Below are positions 52,401 through 58,400 of a DNA stretch of 64,000 bases, in pieces. The notes below the pieces were generated by a model that saw only the letters and a list, made by a program, of their open reading frames with translations, did no database searches and had not been told where the DNA came from. Source of the DNA: Lineus longissimus (taxonomy: Eukaryota > Nemertea > Pilidiophora > Heteronemertea > Lineidae); assembly GCF_910592395.1 (NCBI RefSeq), contig NC_088314.1, positions 5,024,001 through 5,088,000 on the forward strand, in the 5' to 3' direction. The position numbers were made by a program, and so were the translations under genes. Numbering within the stretch: the first letter of the stretch is position 1; each line of letters opens with the position of its first letter.

Positions 52401-55400
52401 ACGTTTGGGAAGCCACGGAAACCTTCTTCAGGTGAGGGCATATTTCAGTCGGGAGAGAAATTTTCAAAGATTTGATTATCTCCTTTCTTTAATCCGATGA
52501 AACTTTGATGAGAATTCATTGGAAGAATAACTTGTCTGTTTCAATTGAGTTCATCAATATCCTCATATTGATATCAAAAATTTATAAGCAGCTTATAAAT
52601 TTCTGATGCAGTGTTTGGTGTTTCCTTTACCAATATATTTCGTCTTCATCTGTCTTCGTGTACTGTACTGTTTAATATTTCATCAGAGAAATATCTATCA
52701 TCAAAAACGGTTTAGTTTTTACTCTCAGTCAAGTTCATAATCTGGTTCACAACTGTGGATACTAATGCTAATGATAATTTATCAGATTAAATTATCAATT
52801 AATTGATCAATTATGTTTGAATCTGAATTGATCTAAGATGCTACATCTCAAGTCAAGTTGGAGCTTCATATTCCTCTTCTTCTGCCGTATAAACACCTCA
52901 GAGGAATAAAAGTAATGGGATTTGCCCATGGTCACAAGCGATGTGTCCATGCCTGGTATCATGCAAGCCAATGTTGAATACCAAGTCAGACACCTTTATA
53001 AACTGCTACACAATGCTGCCCCTTTGATTTTAGCAAAACTGTTGGGTTTTTATAGCACACATCCAATCATGGAGATCACTTGGCTTAAGATATAGCATTA
53101 ACATTAGTATGATTTTTATATGTTTTGACGTCAAATTTTTGTTCCACAGATGACATCCCGGAAGAAGACTTCCCACCTCCCCCACCAGGTGACTGCATCT
53201 ACCATCCTACCCTACTAACGAAATCATAGATTTACCATCACGGAAATCGAGTTGAATCTCATATCTTAAAACTGAGCATCTCAAGCTCTTCTTTTCTTTT
53301 CTTTGTTTAATACTGTCTTTCAAATGGCAAAACTGAGTTCCTCTTGACCCCTGAGTCAGGATGGACTTAGAGAACTGAACCATATTAGAAGAAATCGAAA
53401 ACATCGGATCAAAAATCAATTTCTTAATCTGACAAGAAAAGTTGGAGAACTAACATAAAGAATTAAGCAACAACAACACTGCATGATGATAAGTAGCTAG
53501 AGAACTCAGTACAACATAATGAAATGGACACAGCAAGATGTTCACAACTTGTATAGTAGAAATGGGAAAGCCCATGCTGGTATAACATATGTATCATGAA
53601 ACAATAAATGGAGCCAGATCTCAGCATTTGAACTCTATAGCCATACTATAAGTAAGAGAGCAAGGCCAAGTATTAGCATAGATTAGGATATCATTGGATA
53701 TCTTGGAGTTTGAATATGTCAAGCAATCTCAATAGAAGTTTTCAAGTTTGTCAATAAATAGGCAATCTTTCCATTTAGGCCCAGCTGTGTATTTCAACGA
53801 TCCTTACACATCAGGTACGGAATGCTCTTTGGACATTTCACCATTTTGCATCATCTTACAAGTACAGTGAGAAAACCTACCAAGTTACCTTATTGTCCCT
53901 GTGAAGATTGTGATTTTTTTCCCGTGTATATTTGGTTTTACTTGTGTGCAGCGTCCTGATTTGTGATGTTTTTGTTTGACAGATGTGATTCTGGAAGAAG
54001 ACTTTCCTCCACCTCCTCCCGCAGGTGACTGACCCTCTATCTTTATCTATAGCTCTGTTCTACGTCTTACTAATTTCTTCGTTGTGTAGGAATAGACATT
54101 TTTGGGACAATAATAACTTTGCTGGAGCTGCTCCCTTTACTGGGGATCAGTTGATGTATTTGAATCAAATCATCTTCTTGGTTTACCTGAGAAGAGTATT
54201 TTTCTCAGAAATACCAGATGCAAATACTGAAGAGCGTTTTGAGTGCTTGACTCAGTGCAATGCACATGTGTCCGAAATAAGTATTTAAGTAAAGAGTTAA
54301 AGTTGCAAGATTTCAAATATCCTGTTGAATAAGATAATGGCTTTTGATATCGTCAAAACTTCTAATTCCTTCTCGATAGACAAGATCTAGAAGAAATTGA
54401 CCTTTTAAACTAGTTAAACTAGACAATAGAACAGTTAGATACTGATGCATGTTCCTAAACTAATGTAGTGGTCTATACTCAAAACACTGTGTTCCTCTTT
54501 GATTAAGGTTTCCTGTGTTGAATTCGTGTTCCCTGGAATGGTTTTCTCTGTTTCAGGTTTAGTGTAGATAATAGATGTATTTGTCATACTAACAAATTAA
54601 TCCTAAAGGAACTGAGGATAGTTAGAACAGCACATTTAACCAAACCCTTTGTAACTTTTTTGGTCGTCTTATTTAGAAGTACAGCTGAAAGAACAATTTA
54701 AGGGTGTTTTACTTTTTGAGCCACCTTACCTCAGAATATATGTCTTATCCTCTGCTCATAAAGGGTTAATGCACAACTGTTGGTAGATGCAGCCAGCAAA
54801 ACGGCTTTTTCCTTTTCAGGGCTTTTAGCAATTCGAATGGTGTTCTGCACTGTGAACCCCTTGGTGAACCCTTTTCCTTAGATATGTCTTTTTCAGGGTA
54901 ATTTGGTCAGTTATAACCTCAGTCATTGACTTTCAGAGTCCAGAAATGATGAAATGTTGCAGTACAACCAACCTCTTCTTGTCTTTAGCTGTTCTCGTGT
55001 GTTGGTAATGGCCGTCGGAGTCTTCTTGACATCTGCTGTGCATCTCTTAGCTGACTGTCTGTATCTCTTGAATTGTAACAAGAACAAATGGGCTAATGAG
55101 TTCTATTGTGGCAAAAACTCTTTTTTTGCAAATAAAAGAAATTTGCTAGAGTGGAGAGGACAGTCTTTAGCCAACCCAAAAACCAAGAAAACTAAGAATG
55201 ATCAACTGCGATTTTGATACATAATTAAGTTGTCCTCTTTTCAGTCACATCAGCCATCACTGGCCTAAACAACCCTGTCAGCCACCCAGAGACAACAGAA
55301 GTTACCATCTTTGACGAGGGGCGAGGCTTTTGCTTTACGTTGCAAGGAAGTCATTTCTCTGGAGAAATGCTGACGGAGTCACCCATTATAGACTCGATAG

Positions 55401-58400
55401 ACCCAGGGGGACCCGCAGAGAAGTATGACCCTTATTGATTCCCATTCTTTGATTGTTTGTTTGGGTATCCTGACTCTTATCATTTTGGTGAGAAAAAAGG
55501 TCCCTCTTACTGTCCCATCAGATCTACTATTTGTTTCAATTCATCCTCCATGGAGGCTGGTTGTTTTTGAAGATAATTGTTTTAAGAATTCTTCACCATG
55601 AAGTATGGATAGCTTTCACCATGTGATATATAACATGTTATCCCCACACGTTTCAGATCTGGTGTGATACAGGAGGGTGACCGCCTTCTCTCCATCAACG
55701 GGAACTACCTGGAGGGTCGCACGTTACAGGACATCAACACGATGTTGAGAGAAAGTGGCAAAAAGTGTACATTAGAGATTGAATTTGATGTTGCTGATGC
55801 AGTCGTGCCGAGCTGTGGAACGTTCAACGTGAAAGTCGGGAGGAGGGGCGCCACACTTGGAATAACTATTTCAGGTAGGAAATGGTGGCTTGTGTCCATT
55901 GTTCACTGCTAAATCTTGTATACGGATGGGGCTGTGACATTGTGCCAAGCAGTTGAGTCGATCTTTGCCTACTAACTCTGGTTGTAATTCTAGGTCCAAA
56001 AAACCGCCAGCCGGGGGACCCACTGATCATCTCAGGGATCAAGAAAGGCAGCGTCGCCCACAGGACTGGCACCTTACATGCAGGAGATAAGCTCCTTGCT
56101 ATCGACGTTCTCAAGACAGACAATCTCAGCATTGAAGAGGCAGCGAGAGTTCTCACAAATGTGGAAGACATCGTCAAGTTACGGATACGGAAAGACGAGC
56201 CCACACCTGGTAAGAACAAGTTCCATACTGTGCAGTTACATTGGTGCCAGTACTGGCTCCAAAATATCACCCTGCTACAAGTATATGGTGCCTCTCCTAA
56301 TGTCCTCGGAAATAAATACTTGTGTATTTCTTTTGCAGTTGAGGACCCAGCTCCCGATGCTAGTGCTGTGTCTCATGTGGTGGAACTCCGGCGCTGTGGT
56401 GGGCCACTCGGCCTGACGATCTCTGGCACAGAGGAACCTTTTGATCCGATCATCATATCAGGATTAACGGAGAATGGTTTAGCAGAAAGGTAAGATTCAA
56501 TGGAAGTGTCATACATAACGATACACATCATCTTGACCCTCAACTTTTGGATCCACTCTGCCGACCCAGACTCGGTTACACCAATGGATGAGGTTGGGGA
56601 GGTTACGGACGGAGTACCTCTGATGGTTCTGAATGAATGCACAACAACGTTTACTGTCACTCTCCCCCCCTCTCCACCATGCATGTGATCATAGGTATTG
56701 ATAATGTTAACTGTTGTGACATGTGGTCTCTTTGCTTCATTTCAGGAGTGGAGCCTTGAACACCGGCGATAGAATTCTCGCTATAAACGGCAAAACGTTG
56801 AAAGGACGCCCTCTATCCGACGCCATTGCAACATTACAGAGCGCCGGTGACATCGTAACGTTATTGGTATCGAGAGTGAATGACATGTCTGGAGGTACAT
56901 ACTGGATTGATGCGTACAAGGCCCTCGGGTTTTCCTTTCCTGATTTGGGGAATGGCTCTAATGTTTTCGTTATTGAATAAGAAACATTCCATCATTACAT
57001 CCTGTACATAACAAATAACATCATTTTATCATCTGCTGTGTATATGTTGCTGACACATCTGGACAGCCTCGATCCCAGGTGCTCTTCGTGTTGCTGTTGC
57101 AGAGGGAATTTGTATTAGATGTGCCCTTGAGGATGAGGTTGGAGTTTTGTGGTGTCTCGTCGTAGGTTGATTTGCACCCGTGGATTAATTGTCCCAAGGT
57201 TGGCTATCACCTGTAATATTCTCTCTTACTAAATACTGCGGCAGCGACTAAAAACTGATGCGCAGCTCCACCATCACATACCCTGGCCGTACTCTAATCC
57301 TGCCTGTGTGACTTGTGCTAAACTCATGGGGCAAGCTTCTCACAACCAGTAATTGATCAGCATTTGGTTTGCAGTGCTTTTCAATTTGATTTGCTTAGAT
57401 TTGCTTTGTACTTTAGCAAGTCTACATGAAGATTATAACGACTTTGTGAAAAAGTCGCCGGTTGTCTGACTGATTTTCTGCATGACGGAGGCATACTTAA
57501 ACATTTTGAGGCATGGTGTCGAAGTTTTTCTTGACAGTCCGTGATAAGATTGAGGAGGTAACATCAATGACATTTGAGGCAAAATCAATGAACAAAATTC
57601 AAACTGACAAAAAAATTTTGGCTATCTTTGGCATGTTCACAGCATGTCTTGTTCTAGTTAACAGTTCAATGTCCTTGAAACTTTATTTTACAGCAAGAAA
57701 TCCTTGGCTTGGCCTCTATCGGCGACCAAAAACCAAGCGACGGAAGCGATGGGCCAAAATATTTGTATAAAAATTCATCTAAGGTGTGGTACCTTGATAT
57801 TCATTGGATGTTGTTTGAAGTTCAAAGTTCCACTGTTTTGTAGAACCTCAAATTTTGGACACACCTCGTATCAAGTATGACTTAGAGAAAAATATCATAA
57901 TCGAAATCTGAATCAATCATTTGAAGCCTGCCCTTAATATGTAACACTCATTTGGCTGTCATATTCTGAGCACCTCTCCATTAAGGACAACTTGTCCTGA
58001 GGGTGTCCTTAATAGAGAGGTTCTATTTTGTGTTAAATTTATGTTGTTGTTTTTATATGTTCTCTGTCCTAAAAGCTATGTATTCATGTCCATACACATC
58101 TAACAAATACCAATTGTTAGCCATTCCCCAAATCACTTGGCAGAATCATTGCTGATTTCTCCAATTAATCAATTTGATTCCTCTTCAGAAAGCATGTATT
58201 TGATATGAATTTTGGCCGTCTTTTCGGATCTTAAGACATATTGTCCTGCAAATTATTTGCTTCTGCTTTTCATACATAACATTTTCTTTTCAGGGTCTCA
58301 TTGACTTCTCTGAAATATTGATTATTAATGCAAATATGAAACTGCAACTTTCAGAAAACATCTCCAAGTACATGTTCCTTTGGCTCTATACAAGTCTTTG

